The translations under genes and the position numbers were made by a program. Positions 35,600-45,032 of a stretch of 64,000 bases of DNA are shown piece after piece. Source of the stretch: Bacillota bacterium (GTDB lineage Bacteria; Bacillota; UBA4882; UBA8346). Under the pieces are notes generated by a model, which saw only the letters and a program-made list of their open reading frames with translations, was not told the origin of the DNA and searched no databases. Location of the stretch: NCBI GenBank assembly GCA_023435225.1, contig JAEYRX010000096.1:128340-192339 (forward strand), in the 5' to 3' direction. Every line of letters starts with the position of its first letter. Positions within the stretch are counted from its first letter, which is position 1.

Positions 35600-36643
35600 T
35601 TAGTGGGCTTTTACTTCCGTCCAGATCCGATCAAACTCTTTAACCGACTTGCCTAGATCGATAAATACCTCCGAATTCTTTAAGTCGGAAGCATGAGGAT
35701 AGAGTGACCGGTTTTCAGTAATCTCCTTCGGCAATTTTTTTATGGCCACTGTATGAGGGGTGGCATAGCCGATATAACTGGCGTTTCTATAAGCTATATC
35801 GGTATCACACATATAATTGATGAATAACTCAGCCTCTTTTTTATGAGTAGCATCTTTTGGAACAACCATTGCATCAAACCAGAGATTGGTCCCTTCCTTT
35901 GGAATAACATAATCAAGCTCTTTATTTTCCTGCATGCAGAAGGCGGCATCCCCCGACCAGACCACGGCTAAGGCGGCTTCTCCAACAATCATTTTATCCT
36001 TTACTTCATCGACGACATAAGCTAATACTAATGGTTTTTGGTCGATTAAGGCTTGTTTAGCCTTTTCCAGTTCGTCAAGGTTTTTACTGTTCAGGGAGTA
36101 GCCGAGCATTTTAAGGGCTACCCCGATACTGTCACGCTGACTGTCCAACATTAAAATCTGTTTAGTATATTTCTTATCCCAAAGGATTTTCCAACTATCG
36201 GGTTTAGTGGCGACCATTGTTTTATTGTATAAAATACCGACGGTTCCCCACATATAAGGGACTGAATATTCATTATGGGGATCATAACCGAGGTTTTTAA
36301 AGGAAGCACTTATGTATTGATAATTAGGAATGTCGGTAAAATCCAGCTTATCAAGCATACCCTCATCAATTAAGCGTTTGATGGTATAATCCGAAGGAAT
36401 AACCACATCATAATGGTTGCCACCAGCTTTGAGTTTAACATACATATCTTCGTTAGTAGTAAAGGTGTCATAGTTTACTTTAAGATGATATTTCTGCTCA
36501 AAATCTTTAATTACCGATTCGTCAATGTAGTCTCCCCAGTTATAAACGTTAAGTTCCCCCTGATTGTTTTTGCAACCGCCGAAAAACAAGATCGAGCTGC
36601 AAAAAATAGCGACTAAGACAAGAATAATAACTTTTCTCCGCAC
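35600..36643 (-). CDS. potD: spermidine/putrescine ABC transporter substrate-binding lipoprotein
   Basis: A 347-residue periplasmic-binding-type lipoprotein. The signal ends in the lipobox FFGGC with Cys24. Mature motifs include LNVYNWGDYIDES, YDVVIPSDYTIKRLI, YSVPYMWGTVGILYN and ADLKN-like HASDLKNSEVF, as in PotD. It binds polyamines and passes them to the permeases. GTG start with AGGAGG upstream, 2 nt after potC stop. Last gene of potABCD. Confidence 0.92.
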   Translation of the reverse strand: MRRKVIILVLVAIFCSSILFFGGCKNNQGELNVYNWGDYIDESVIKDFEQKYHLKVNYDTFTTNEDMYVKLKAGGNHYDVVIPSDYTIKRLIDEGMLDKLDFTDIPNYQYISASFKNLGYDPHNEYSVPYMWGTVGILYNKTMVATKPDSWKILWDKKYTKQILMLDSQRDSIGVALKMLGYSLNSKNLDELEKAKQALIDQKPLVLAYVVDEVKDKMIVGEAALAVVWSGDAAFCMQENKELDYVIPKEGTNLWFDAMVVPKDATHKKEAELFINYMCDTDIAYRNASYIGYATPHTVAIKKLPKEITENRSLYPHASDLKNSEVFIDLGKSVKEFDRIWTEVKAH

Positions 36644-36645
36644 TC

Positions 36646-37434
36646 TTACTCCTCCTTTATTTTTTCCTTCTGTTCCCGAGCCATCATAATATTAACAATA
36701 GTTAGTAAAATAAGCACGCAAATAAACATTAAGGTTGAAAGGGCGTTGATCTTGGGGTTGATTCCACGCCGGGCCATTGAATAGATAGTTATTGAGAGGG
36801 TGGATACTCCTGATCCGGTATTAAAAAAGCTAATTACAAAGTCATCCAAGGAGAGGGTGAAAGCTAACAGCAAACCGGTGATTACTCCCGGGAGAATCTC
36901 CGGAAATACCACCTTCCAAAAGGCTTGCTGCGGAGTAGCGCCCAAATCCAAAGCTGCTTCATAAATACTCTGATCCAACTGGCGTATTCTCGGTAAGACC
37001 GAGAGGATCACATAGGGGATGTTAAAGGTGATATGCGAAAGGAGCAATGTAAAAAAACCCAAAGGTAATTGAATAAAGATGAATAAAAGCATAAAAGAGA
37101 TACCAGTTACGATATCCGGGTTTAAAACCGGAAGATAAGTAAGGTTCATGGCGGCGGCTTGGGGAAAAAGTTTCATATTGTTGATACCAAAAGCCGCCAT
37201 AGTCCCAATGATAGTGGCAGTCAGGGACGATAGACAACCAATGATTAATGAATAATATAATGAGGTTAATATATGGCGATCTTGAAACATCTCAATATAC
37301 CAACGGAGGGTAAACCCATCCCAAACTCCCCTGGAACGGGAGTTGTTAAAGGAATAAAAAGCTAAAACTATGATGGGCGCATAGAGAAAGGTAAACATCA
37401 AAAAAATATAACCTTTTTTGAAGATGTTGTTCAC
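36646..37434 (-). CDS. potC: spermidine/putrescine ABC transporter permease PotC
   Basis: A 262-residue inner-membrane permease with six helices and the EAA loop YEAALDLGATPQQAFWKVVFPEILPG (cytoplasmic loop that touches the ATPase; key residues EAA...G........P). The GTG at 37434 overlapping the potB stop (GTGA) is preferred over TTG 37437; GGGGGCGG lies upstream. Partner of PotB in the polyamine channel. Confidence 0.92.
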   Translation of the reverse strand: MNNIFKKGYIFLMFTFLYAPIIVLAFYSFNNSRSRGVWDGFTLRWYIEMFQDRHILTSLYYSLIIGCLSSLTATIIGTMAAFGINNMKLFPQAAAMNLTYLPVLNPDIVTGISFMLLFIFIQLPLGFFTLLLSHITFNIPYVILSVLPRIRQLDQSIYEAALDLGATPQQAFWKVVFPEILPGVITGLLLAFTLSLDDFVISFFNTGSGVSTLSITIYSMARRGINPKINALSTLMFICVLILLTIVNIMMAREQKEKIKEE

Positions 37435-38255
37435 CAAAGTCCGCCCCCTTCTTGTTCTTTTTCATAACGAGAGGTAAAGCCCATTCCAATTAAAATGATC
37501 ATCATCATTACCACTGATATTGCTGAGCCGAAATTCCAATCACCGACAGTAATGAACTGTTGTTCAATCAGGTTTCCGATTAAAGTATATTGTCCGCCCC
37601 CCAATAGCCGGGAGATAACAAAGGTGGTGACTGCCGGCATAAAAACCATGGTAATTCCGGAGGTAACTCCAGGAAGGCTTAACGGGAAAGTAACTTTCAA
37701 AAAGGTTTGCAGGGGGGTAGCGCCTAAGTCTTCAGCGGCTTCAATTAAGCTATTATCAATTTTGCTTAGCACCGAATAAATAGGAAGGACCATAAAGGGT
37801 AAAAAATTATAAACCATACCAAGTAAAACAGCGAAATCATTGTATAGCAGATTCAAGGGAGCTATACCGATATAATCGAGCAAAGTATTGATGAGCCCTT
37901 TGCGTTCCAAAATAGTTAACCAAGCATAAGTCCGCAGGAGAAAATTCATCCACATCGGCAGGACCAGGAGCAAAATCAAGGTATTCTTATGATTCAACTT
38001 GCGATCGGCTAAAAACATCGCAGCCGGATAACTTAACAAAAGACATAAAGCAGTACTAATCCCTGCTAAGAAGAGCGAACGAATCAGAACTTTAAGATAA
38101 ATCGGTTCGATAAAACGCTTAAAGTTGGCAAAGGAAAATTGAACAGTAAATCCATTACTTACGGTTAAGCTAAAATAGAGCAATAACATCAGGGGAATTA
38201 CCGTAAAGATAACCATCCAAAAAATATATGGATAGGATACCCAGGTTCTGCGCAT
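37431..38255 (-). CDS. potB: spermidine/putrescine ABC transporter permease PotB
   Basis: A 274-residue permease with six hydrophobic helices and the EAA loop IEAAEDLGATPLQTFLK. AAAAGGTGG precedes the ATG, and the start shares a base with the potA stop (TGATG), so translation is coupled. Forms the membrane channel with PotC. Confidence 0.92.
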   Translation of the reverse strand: MRRTWVSYPYIFWMVIFTVIPLMLLLYFSLTVSNGFTVQFSFANFKRFIEPIYLKVLIRSLFLAGISTALCLLLSYPAAMFLADRKLNHKNTLILLLVLPMWMNFLLRTYAWLTILERKGLINTLLDYIGIAPLNLLYNDFAVLLGMVYNFLPFMVLPIYSVLSKIDNSLIEAAEDLGATPLQTFLKVTFPLSLPGVTSGITMVFMPAVTTFVISRLLGGGQYTLIGNLIEQQFITVGDWNFGSAISVVMMMIILIGMGFTSRYEKEQEGGGLW

Positions 38256-39298
38256 CAGTCTTCCACCTTTTTCATGATGTGTATGTCATAAGGATCGACC
38301 TTCAAACCGACATTCATTCCGGGAGGACGTAAGCGAGTACTATGGATCATCCAGTTGATTCCTTGGGCCGATACAATCATTTCATAGTGGACCCCTTTAA
38401 AAATGGCCGAAATGACTGTACCGTTAAAAAGTCCTTCAGATTCATCCACAATCTTAAGATCCTCTGGCCGAATCACTACGTCAACCGATTCTTTGGAGTT
38501 AAAACCGCTGTCAGAACAACGAATGTTTTCGCCGGCGAATTTAACTACGAAGTCTTCCAACATAATTCCGTCAACGATATTGCTTTCGCCGATAAAACGA
38601 GCCACAAAAGCATTTACCGGTTCGTTATAGATTATATCTGGCGCGCCAATCTGTTGGATACGGCCTTTATTCATTACTACAATTGTATCGGACATTGTAA
38701 GAGCTTCTTCCTGATCATGGGTTATATAGACAAAGGTAATTCCCAATCTCTGTTGCATCGTTTTCAATTCCAGTTGCATTTCCTTCCGGAGTTGGAGATC
38801 CAACGCTCCTAAAGGTTCATCCAAGAGTAATACTTCCGGTTCATTGACCAAAGCGCGGGCGATGGCAACCCGTTGTTGTTGTCCGCCGCTCAAAGCATTA
38901 ACCGATCTTTTTTCATAGTTTGAGAGGGCAACTAAATCAAGGATAGCTCCGACTTTGCGATCAATTACTTTTTTTTCAAGTTTCTTGATCTTGAGCCCGA
39001 AAGCAATATTTTCATAAACATTCATATGGGGAAACAAGGCGTACTTTTGGAAAACAGTATTGACTTTACGTTTATAAGGTGGAATGGAGTTGATATTAAC
39101 TCCATCAAAGAGGATCTCGCCTTCGGTTGGGTGAACAAAACCACCGATTACCCTTAAGGTTGTTGTTTTGCCACATCCACTTGGTCCGAGCATGGTTAGG
39201 AATTCATTTTTTTTAATATGTAAAGTAATATTTTTAATGGCTTCGCTTCCATTATAGTCCTTGGAAACATTCAGTAAGCCAATAAGATTTTCGGCCAT
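38255..39298 (-). CDS. potA: spermidine/putrescine ABC transporter ATP-binding protein
   Basis: A 347-residue ATPase. Walker A GPSGCGKTTTLR, signature LSGGQQQRVAIARAL, Walker B VLLLDEPLGALD and switch HisAsp ITHDQEEALTMSD are intact; the C-terminal TOBE regulatory domain holds DVVIRPEDLKIVD. GGGAGGATGAG precedes the ATG. First gene of the minus-strand potABCD operon. The 400 bp upstream (39299-39703) shows no other gene or clear riboswitch. Confidence 0.94.
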   Translation of the reverse strand: MAENLIGLLNVSKDYNGSEAIKNITLHIKKNEFLTMLGPSGCGKTTTLRVIGGFVHPTEGEILFDGVNINSIPPYKRKVNTVFQKYALFPHMNVYENIAFGLKIKKLEKKVIDRKVGAILDLVALSNYEKRSVNALSGGQQQRVAIARALVNEPEVLLLDEPLGALDLQLRKEMQLELKTMQQRLGITFVYITHDQEEALTMSDTIVVMNKGRIQQIGAPDIIYNEPVNAFVARFIGESNIVDGIMLEDFVVKFAGENIRCSDSGFNSKESVDVVIRPEDLKIVDESEGLFNGTVISAIFKGVHYEMIVSAQGINWMIHSTRLRPPGMNVGLKVDPYDIHIMKKVED

Positions 39299-39703
39299 TT
39301 CTCATCCTCCCTAGAAGTACGGTATTTATCATGAGGAATTTTCAAGATTAGCGTAGAAACAAAAAAGAACACTACCGGGACAGATCAATACAGCCTATGG
39401 CTAAAAGAGGCCTTTAATTAGAACAATCTATATAAAAAAGAATGAAATAAATCCCTCAAATAAACTAATTTTTAGGGATAAGAAATTAATTATTCGGATT
39501 CATTATAAGTTCAAAGAGATAGATAATCAAGAGCGATCAAAAATGTTTTCCATAAATTTAATTTAGAGAGAAAAGAAATTTACATTCAGCTACTGTTATT
39601 AATTTAAGAATAGTATAAGATACAAACACAATTTAATTCCAAATAATCGCTAATAGTCTTTAGTTCGATTTTAAAAAAGTTTAAGAATTTACCTTTTGTT
39701 AGG

Positions 39704-39801
39704 GGAAGCGCTGATTAATCCGATTTTGTGCGAGCAAATATGCGGCATTAGGCATTTTGCGAAGCACAAAATCGTCACTTATTCAATTAATCAGCGCTTC
39801 C
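39704..39801 (+). mobile_element. 98-bp MITE-like palindrome, copy 3
   Basis: Same orientation and length as the 2455 copy; flanks are TTAG(G) and TTAG, the complement of the CTAA seen at the other copies. It lies in the 680-bp gap between potA and the DUF2937 gene, where I see no gene. Confidence 0.8.
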
Positions 39802-39919
39802 TTAGATAAAGCTAATGGTTATTGGCAATAAATTTTTGCAAAGAATTAATAAAACAATTTTTATCCCAATTTTTATTAATATTAAGATTAAAAGGATTCT
39901 TTTTAACTACAAAATTAAG

Positions 39920-39940
39920 AACCTCTTTCCAGAAGAGGTT
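39920..39940 (-). terminator. hairpin downstream of the DUF2937 gene
   Basis: AACCTCTT-TCCAG-AAGAGGTT, 42 nt past the minus-strand stop; the T-rich side is modest. Confidence 0.5.
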
Positions 39941-39981
39941 CCCGAAACAAGCAAAGATTGTAGTCGCACCAATGAAAGCTT

Positions 39982-40545
39982 TTAAGCCGATAAAGTCGGT
40001 TTCTGGGTAACTGATTTCATAGAGGAGATCTTCCGGGCAATTAATAATAGCAAACTTTTTACTCCCTGATAGATACTGAAGAAAAGGATCAACCCGATTA
40101 GGGCATAAATTAAGGCTTCAATAGTCGTAGGTATTCCAATCGTATAATTGGCTAAGGTTTGTTTGGCTATATTAAGGTCCATTTCCTTTAAAAATACCCA
40201 CCAACGGTTCCAGGGTGAAGCGCTCTTTAATGCGGTCATGGATGAATTTAAATGATTTAAACGTTCTAAAAAATCATTGATTAGCTTTCCGGTGGAAATA
40301 AATATGATATTGTTTGATTCGAGATGAAACTTGATGTATTCCTCTAAAGTTAAATTATTGGCGGCGGCAATTTTAGTATAGCCGTCAATGACCCGGCGGA
40401 TTTCATCCAAGTGACCACCCAGTCTTTGAATATATTGGGAAATAAATTGCGGAAATTGAACAAAAACAAAGGCTCCAACTGCTGCAAATATCCGATCGGC
40501 AAGTCTGTCAAGGAATTTAAAGGGATAGAGAAACATTTTTTTCAT
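39982..40545 (-). CDS. DUF2937-family membrane protein
   Basis: A 187-residue protein. The N-terminal helix RIFAAVGAFVFVQFPQFI followed by SQYIQRLGGHLDEIRRVIDG is the hallmark of DUF2937; a second helix (ALIYALIGLILFFSIYQGV) is near the end. The ATG at 40545 is preferred, with TAGGGGG 6 nt upstream; a TTG lies two codons earlier. Function of the family is unknown, but members are inner-membrane proteins. Monocistronic. Confidence 0.8.
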   Translation of the reverse strand: MKKMFLYPFKFLDRLADRIFAAVGAFVFVQFPQFISQYIQRLGGHLDEIRRVIDGYTKIAAANNLTLEEYIKFHLESNNIIFISTGKLINDFLERLNHLNSSMTALKSASPWNRWWVFLKEMDLNIAKQTLANYTIGIPTTIEALIYALIGLILFFSIYQGVKSLLLLIARKISSMKSVTQKPTLSA

Positions 40546-40697
40546 AAGCAACCCCCTAAGTTTTGCCTTGGACCTTTTGACATTATTGCATTAAAATATT
40601 CGCTGAATAATTAAGTTATTCTGGCGTTTGGTCCTAAACTATATATCAAACAATATGAAGTGAAGTAATTAAGGCAAATCTCTTGTTATTAAAATTG

Positions 40698-40728
40698 AAA
40701 GCCCTCTAGAAAAAATCAGGAGGGCTTT
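40698..40728 (-). terminator. flagellin terminator
   Basis: AAAGCCCTC (40698-40706) and GAGGGCTTT (40720-40728) flank a 13-nt loop; minus-strand T residues follow. It is 25 nt past the flagellin stop. Confidence 0.85.
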
Positions 40729-40752
40729 TTAAATCAATTTAAAGAAGTTAAA

Positions 40753-41559
40753 TTAATATCCCAGTAGTCTCAATACTTGTCCCGCATTTTGTTTTCCCTG
40801 GGCTGCCATAGCTATATTGACATTCTGTAAGATATTCGCCGTGGTTTGTTCCATCATCGCAGCTGCCATATCAGTATCCCGAATCCGGGACTCGGATGAG
40901 GTCTGATTTTCTTTAGCGACTCCCAAGTTATTGATTGTATGATCCAAACGGTTCATGACCGCTCCCAAATTGGAACGTTCCGAGGAGACGTTAGAAATTG
41001 CATTGTCAACCGCTGTTATCCCTTTTCCGGCGGATTGGATGTTGGTCAGGTCAACCGGGTTGATATTTAGTGTTTTTGAATTAAGTTCCGGGAAAGCAGC
41101 GTTCATAGTTTGCAATTCGTTTGGCCCGGTTTGAAATACTGCATTCTTTGAAGAACCGTCAAGTAATAATTTGTTATTAAAAGAAGTAGTATTTGATATA
41201 TTGTTAATCTCAGTTCGTAATTGATCAAATTCACCTTGAATAAATTGACGTTGCTCATCGGTATAGATACCATTGGCTGCTTGGACTGAAAGTTCTTTCA
41301 TCCGGCCCAACATAGCATGGTTTTCATTTAAAGCGCCTTCGGCGGTTTGAATCATTGAAGAGCCATCGTAACTGTTGCGGATAGCTTGATCATCACCGCG
41401 GACCTGACTTCTCATCATTTCTGAAATGGCTAAGCCGGCGGCATTATCGGCTGCCCGGTTGATGGCTTGTCCTGAGTTGAGTTTTTCGGCTGCTTTTGCC
41501 TGGCGTAAATTATTACTTAGGTTAAAAACATTGTTTGAAGGGAAACCGTTAATTCTCAT
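40753..41559 (-). CDS. hag: flagellin
   Basis: A 268-residue flagellin. The N-terminal D0/D1 helices include AAEKLNSGQAINRAADNAAG and IRNSYDGSSMIQTAEGAL; the C-terminal part includes SSESRIRDTDMAAAMM and ends GQVLRLLGY. The central surface domain is almost missing, so this is a short flagellin. AGAAGG precedes the ATG. It is alone: no other flagellar gene is near. A consensus housekeeping promoter lies at 41616-41644; I see no clean sigma-28 site. Confidence 0.93.
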   Translation of the reverse strand: MRINGFPSNNVFNLSNNLRQAKAAEKLNSGQAINRAADNAAGLAISEMMRSQVRGDDQAIRNSYDGSSMIQTAEGALNENHAMLGRMKELSVQAANGIYTDEQRQFIQGEFDQLRTEINNISNTTSFNNKLLLDGSSKNAVFQTGPNELQTMNAAFPELNSKTLNINPVDLTNIQSAGKGITAVDNAISNVSSERSNLGAVMNRLDHTINNLGVAKENQTSSESRIRDTDMAAAMMEQTTANILQNVNIAMAAQGKQNAGQVLRLLGY

Positions 41560-41615
41560 TTAGATCGCCTTCTTATAAAAATTTAAATTATAAAAAAATA
41601 TATAGATATATTATT

Positions 41616-41644
41616 ATCATATCACCGAAACCGTTTTGTGTCAA
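41616..41644 (-). promoter_or_regulatory. flagellin promoter (housekeeping type)
   Basis: On the minus strand TTGACA (41644-41639), 17-nt spacer, TATGAT (41621-41616), about 57 nt before the start codon. Confidence 0.82.
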
Positions 41645-41794
41645 TTTTAGTACAACAATAGCAAGTAAGCTAATTAAGGCTGTTATTGTAAGAAAACTAT
41701 GTTAAAATGTTATGTTCTAATGTTATAATATGAAATGATTATAAAATTATGGAAAAGTAATTTTCTTTAATATTTCTAAAAAGGGGTTTTAATA

Positions 41795-42895
41795 ATGGCT
41801 ATCTTTGATAAGAAAGTTAAATATCTGGTTACTTCGGAGTTTTTGGATTATGCGACATTAATTGATCCTAAGGTGGTCGGATTACTAAAAAAACATCAAT
41901 TCGGGATTTGCCTCTGTGTCCACCAGGGTGAGCTGAACGAGGAGTTGCATCAGGTATGTGACATTTATGAACGGGCGGGAATACCCCTTATTTTTTGGCC
42001 GTTGTTATCTAAATCCGAAGGTCTATATCTCAACAAATATTCAGTAAAAGCTTATTACAATTATCTTGATGAGCTGTTTCAATGGCTAGAGGAAAGGAAT
42101 CACCGGCTGTACGGTTTGCTGGTCGACTGTGAGCCGGATTATGAGGTTCCACGGCCTAATTCCATATCTCCGGTACTCGATGGTATATGGGATAATTTAA
42201 AAGACTTGGATGAGGAAGCATTCAATAAGGCGATAATTGGTTTTAAACAAATTATCCACAAAATACGGCTTCATAAATGCAAAGCTATCGGGGCTGCTTT
42301 ACCTTTCGTCTGTGATGATATCACCGAAAAAAGTGAGGCTTGGCAGGATTATTGGGGTGGACCGGTTGCTTGCGTGGAATGGGATGTAATCGTCTTTATG
42401 TTGTTTGGCAGTTGGTTTGTTCAAATGGGAATGAATTGGCCTACTGCTCACTATTTAATCTACGATTATACCAGGAGAATCCTTAAGAAATGGCGTTATA
42501 ATACGGTAGTTGCCTTGGGAGTAACCACTCCGGGAACCGGAGCGGAAACCTGCATGTATAAATCAGCCGATGAATTAGCTGCTGCTGTTTCCGTAGTAAA
42601 AGCAGCCGGGATCAAAAAGATCGGCGTCTATGATCTGAAAGGAATTTTAGAATCCAATAATCCGGAAGAATGGCTGATTAAGATTAAAAATGCTCCTCCT
42701 TTAAAACCGGACGGACACTCTTTGCCTGAGAGCAGTAAGGTTAGTCACTTTAAAGTTTTTTTATATAAAGTTACAGTTGATTTATTCGGTCACATATTGG
42801 AGATGATAAGGTCTGTTAAAAGCTTTTTAAAGCAATTATTCCAAGGCATAAGGATTGCTAAGAAGATTAAGGATTCGAATGAAACCAAATTCTAA
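41795..42895 (+). CDS. hypothetical TIM-barrel-like protein
   Basis: A 366-residue cytoplasmic-looking protein. Strand-helix alternation (FGICLCVHQGEL, RAGIPLIFWPLL, LYGLLVDCEPDYEV, CKAIGAALPFVC, VVALGVTTPG, IKKIGVYDLKG) suggests a (beta/alpha)8 barrel resembling glycoside-hydrolase-like folds, with acidic residues D and E at strand ends (VDCEPD). AAAGGGG precedes the ATG. The last 50 residues are basic and helical. I do not recognise a named family, and no catalytic claim is made. Confidence 0.6.
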   Translation: MAIFDKKVKYLVTSEFLDYATLIDPKVVGLLKKHQFGICLCVHQGELNEELHQVCDIYERAGIPLIFWPLLSKSEGLYLNKYSVKAYYNYLDELFQWLEERNHRLYGLLVDCEPDYEVPRPNSISPVLDGIWDNLKDLDEEAFNKAIIGFKQIIHKIRLHKCKAIGAALPFVCDDITEKSEAWQDYWGGPVACVEWDVIVFMLFGSWFVQMGMNWPTAHYLIYDYTRRILKKWRYNTVVALGVTTPGTGAETCMYKSADELAAAVSVVKAAGIKKIGVYDLKGILESNNPEEWLIKIKNAPPLKPDGHSLPESSKVSHFKVFLYKVTVDLFGHILEMIRSVKSFLKQLFQGIRIAKKIKDSNETKF

Positions 42896-42902
42896 TAAAA
42901 GA

Positions 42903-42922
42903 CTCCTGTTGGGAGACAGGAG
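42903..42922 (-). terminator. hairpin terminator facing the minus strand
   Basis: CTCCTGT-CTCCCA-ACAGGAG followed on the minus strand by TCTTTTATT. It lies 8 nt past the plus-strand gene and 135 nt past the DUF4349 gene; the T-tract suits the latter. Confidence 0.65.
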
Positions 42923-43056
42923 CCGAAAAAGAATTTGTTAGATCATTTATTGTTTTACCTATTTTATACAAAAATGGTTTTTGCGACTTAATACGCGTTT
43001 TAGAAAAAATGATAGTGGAATTAAGTTTTCCAAGTTTAGTCTAATTTAATCTTTTT

Positions 43057-43947
43057 TTATTTCTTAGTCTTTGACTTGACAAACATTCTGCTATAAATCA
43101 AGATTCCACCACCGATAATTAGTAAAAACGGCCAGAGATAAATTAGCCCGACAAATAATGAAAGTAGAGCGTTCCATCCTTTTATGAAGGCTTCCCCCAG
43201 ACGGTAGAAGAAGCTGTTTTCGGCTTGAGGCAAACGGTTCAACGTTTGATAAAAGACCAATGTAATAGTACTATAATTGACCTGGTCGTTTAGGTACTTC
43301 AGTTGTCCTTCGGTAGCCTCAATTTCTTCCCGTATCTGTCCCAATTGGCTTTCAACTTCCAAAATATCTTTAACATTATCAGCCCGATTTAAGATAGCCA
43401 AATAACGTCGCTCAACTTGCCGTTTGGCTTTTAACCGGGCTTCATTATCGATAAATTCGGCGGTAACATCCTGGGCTTGAATATTTTTATAATCCAAGTA
43501 ATCCGACTCTTTAAGCAACGATTCTATCAATAAATCAAATTTATTGGCGGGAACTCTGATACTCATGGTGTTTTCAAGCGAGTCATAAATATTTTGTTCA
43601 TTTTCCGAGGCAATATAGGCTTGATATTTTTTGATTATTTCAGCAATATTGACCTGTGATTGTTTGTAATTACGGACCCGGAATTTGATATTAGCGGTTT
43701 TAATAATCTTTAGCGAGCTCTTTTTTTCAGGAGCGATTGGATTAAGAGATTTTTGGGGACTAAATGTTTCATTTGTTGCGCTGGCTAATTTCATTTCTCT
43801 TTCAGGCATGAACCCAACGGAATCTTTAGGAACTTCCCGTTTTACCATATTAACAGAAGAGTAATTCAATAAAAGCAAACTTAAACTGAAAATTATCAAA
43901 ACAATGATTCCGATTAATACCGGGTAAAATAATTTAGTTTTTGTCAT
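43057..43947 (-). CDS. DUF4349-domain membrane protein
   Basis: A 296-residue protein with an N-terminal membrane helix (VLIGIIVLIIFSLSLLLL), a long extracytoplasmic domain and a C-terminal helix (YLWPFLLIIGGGILIYS). The middle holds the DUF4349 pattern: IKTANIKFRVRNY, YIASENEQN, SIRVPANKFDLLIESL, then a coiled-coil stretch VKDILEVESQLGQIREEIE and YSTITLVFYQ. Such proteins are often annotated lipoprotein-like and of unknown role. CGGAGG precedes the ATG. Confidence 0.8.
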   Translation of the reverse strand: MTKTKLFYPVLIGIIVLIIFSLSLLLLNYSSVNMVKREVPKDSVGFMPEREMKLASATNETFSPQKSLNPIAPEKKSSLKIIKTANIKFRVRNYKQSQVNIAEIIKKYQAYIASENEQNIYDSLENTMSIRVPANKFDLLIESLLKESDYLDYKNIQAQDVTAEFIDNEARLKAKRQVERRYLAILNRADNVKDILEVESQLGQIREEIEATEGQLKYLNDQVNYSTITLVFYQTLNRLPQAENSFFYRLGEAFIKGWNALLSLFVGLIYLWPFLLIIGGGILIYSRMFVKSKTKK

Positions 43948-44074
43948 GATTTTAACCTCCGTATTAGATTCTTATTAATTTGACAAGGTGAGCTATTAGA
44001 AAGTTCCCTAAATTTTATGCTTAAAATAATACTTTTCAAAAATCGATATTGATTGATATTATGGGAAATTTGAT

Positions 44075-44626
44075 TTAATCAAAAGTTGAATCCAATATAA
44101 TTTTAGTAACTATTCCTTTAGAAATCTTGAATTGAATAGATAATAAATCGACTCCATAGTTATAGCTATTGTCTTCTTTCCGTGTCGCCCCATACTTCTC
44201 CAAAACTTTAGTATACTGATCGCCGATTTTAATTCCCCGAAAAGTTTCATATTTAGTACTTGATACAATGATTGAAAAGACTTTATCCGGTAATTTCGGA
44301 GCGGGTTTATTCTTTTTACAACTGCTAAGAAACTTTATGGTAAGGCCTGGATAGTTCCATGTATCCCAATAAACCATATAATCAGGGTTTTGATAAGCTT
44401 CATCGGTGGTCTGACTCCGTTTAGCAGGAGTGCCGAATTTTTCGATAACTTTAGCTGCCGAACTTCCAAGCCCTATTCCATCAATAGTAAAATCAGCCGG
44501 TTGATAAGTATCATAAAAATAACTTGATACTGGGATGTTTTGAAAGGAGTTTCTTTGAGAAATAAAATAGATGCTAGTTATTAAAAAAACTATAATGACA
44601 GATGCCCATAGCCAATATTTTTTCAT
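44075..44626 (-). CDS. hypothetical membrane-anchored protein with two SmpA/DUF4309-like repeats
   Basis: A 183-residue protein with an N-terminal anchor helix (LWASVIIVFLITSIYFI). The outside part has two similar modules, IDGIGLGSSAAKVIEKFGTP and FRGIKIGDQYTKVLEKYGAT, a pattern seen in small BamE/SmpA-like envelope domains in which G-S-x-x-x-V-x-x-x-F-G repeats. ATG 44626 follows GAGGGATGGTGG; a TTG at 44647 is less likely. Role unknown; the fold analogy is my inference. Confidence 0.55.
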   Translation of the reverse strand: MKKYWLWASVIIVFLITSIYFISQRNSFQNIPVSSYFYDTYQPADFTIDGIGLGSSAAKVIEKFGTPAKRSQTTDEAYQNPDYMVYWDTWNYPGLTIKFLSSCKKNKPAPKLPDKVFSIIVSSTKYETFRGIKIGDQYTKVLEKYGATRKEDNSYNYGVDLLSIQFKISKGIVTKIILDSTFD

Positions 44627-44847
44627 TATCCACCATCCCTCAGCCAATAAAAAGTCAGTTAGTTAATTTAAGTATATCAAATTTTTTAATAAATTCTTTA
44701 AAATTGTAAGATAAGCTATTTGCTAATTTTAAATTTAGTGTTCTTGGGGGCGTTTAATATTCAAAAAAAATTAGCTGGAAAGAGAAGCACATCATTACAA
44801 TAAATAAATGCGCAATTTAGTATGGAATTATCAAAAAAAGAAAAAAT

Positions 44848-44882
44848 AAGCCTCTCTTCTAAGAAATTTAGTAGAGAGGCTT
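44848..44882. terminator. bidirectional terminator-like hairpin
   Basis: AAGCCTCTC (44848-44856) and GAGAGGCTT (44874-44882) with T-rich sides on both strands (minus side TATTTTTTC). Lies in the 406-bp gap between two minus-strand genes. Confidence 0.75.
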
Positions 44883-44919
44883 TATTTTAATATTTGAGGG
44901 TTTTTCATAATTAAAAAAT

Positions 44920-44949
44920 TTGACATTTCGATACAATATATTGTATATA
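44920..44949 (+). promoter_or_regulatory. promoter with perfect 16-bp operator palindrome
   Basis: TTGACA (44920-44925), 18-nt spacer, TATATA (44944-44949). The spacer is filled by the palindrome ATACAATATATTGTAT (44931-44946). It points to the hairpin at 44950 and has no gene on its strand within 3 kb. A related sequence is at 48241-48290. Confidence 0.5.
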
Positions 44950-45030
44950 GAATGAAGTAAATTTCTTTTATATTGTTTACATTCTTACTGCCGAATGGTA
45001 AACAATTAAATATTGATATTTACTTCATTC
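44950..45030. repeat. 81-nt long hairpin at the nitroreductase stop
   Basis: GAATGAAGTAAAT (44950-44962) pairs with ATTTACTTCATTC (45018-45030); inside, ATTGTTTACATTC pairs with GAATGGTAAACAAT. It ends 2 nt before the minus-strand stop codon and begins right after the palindromic promoter, so it may end one transcript or form an RNA of its own. Confidence 0.65.
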
Positions 45031-45032
45031 CC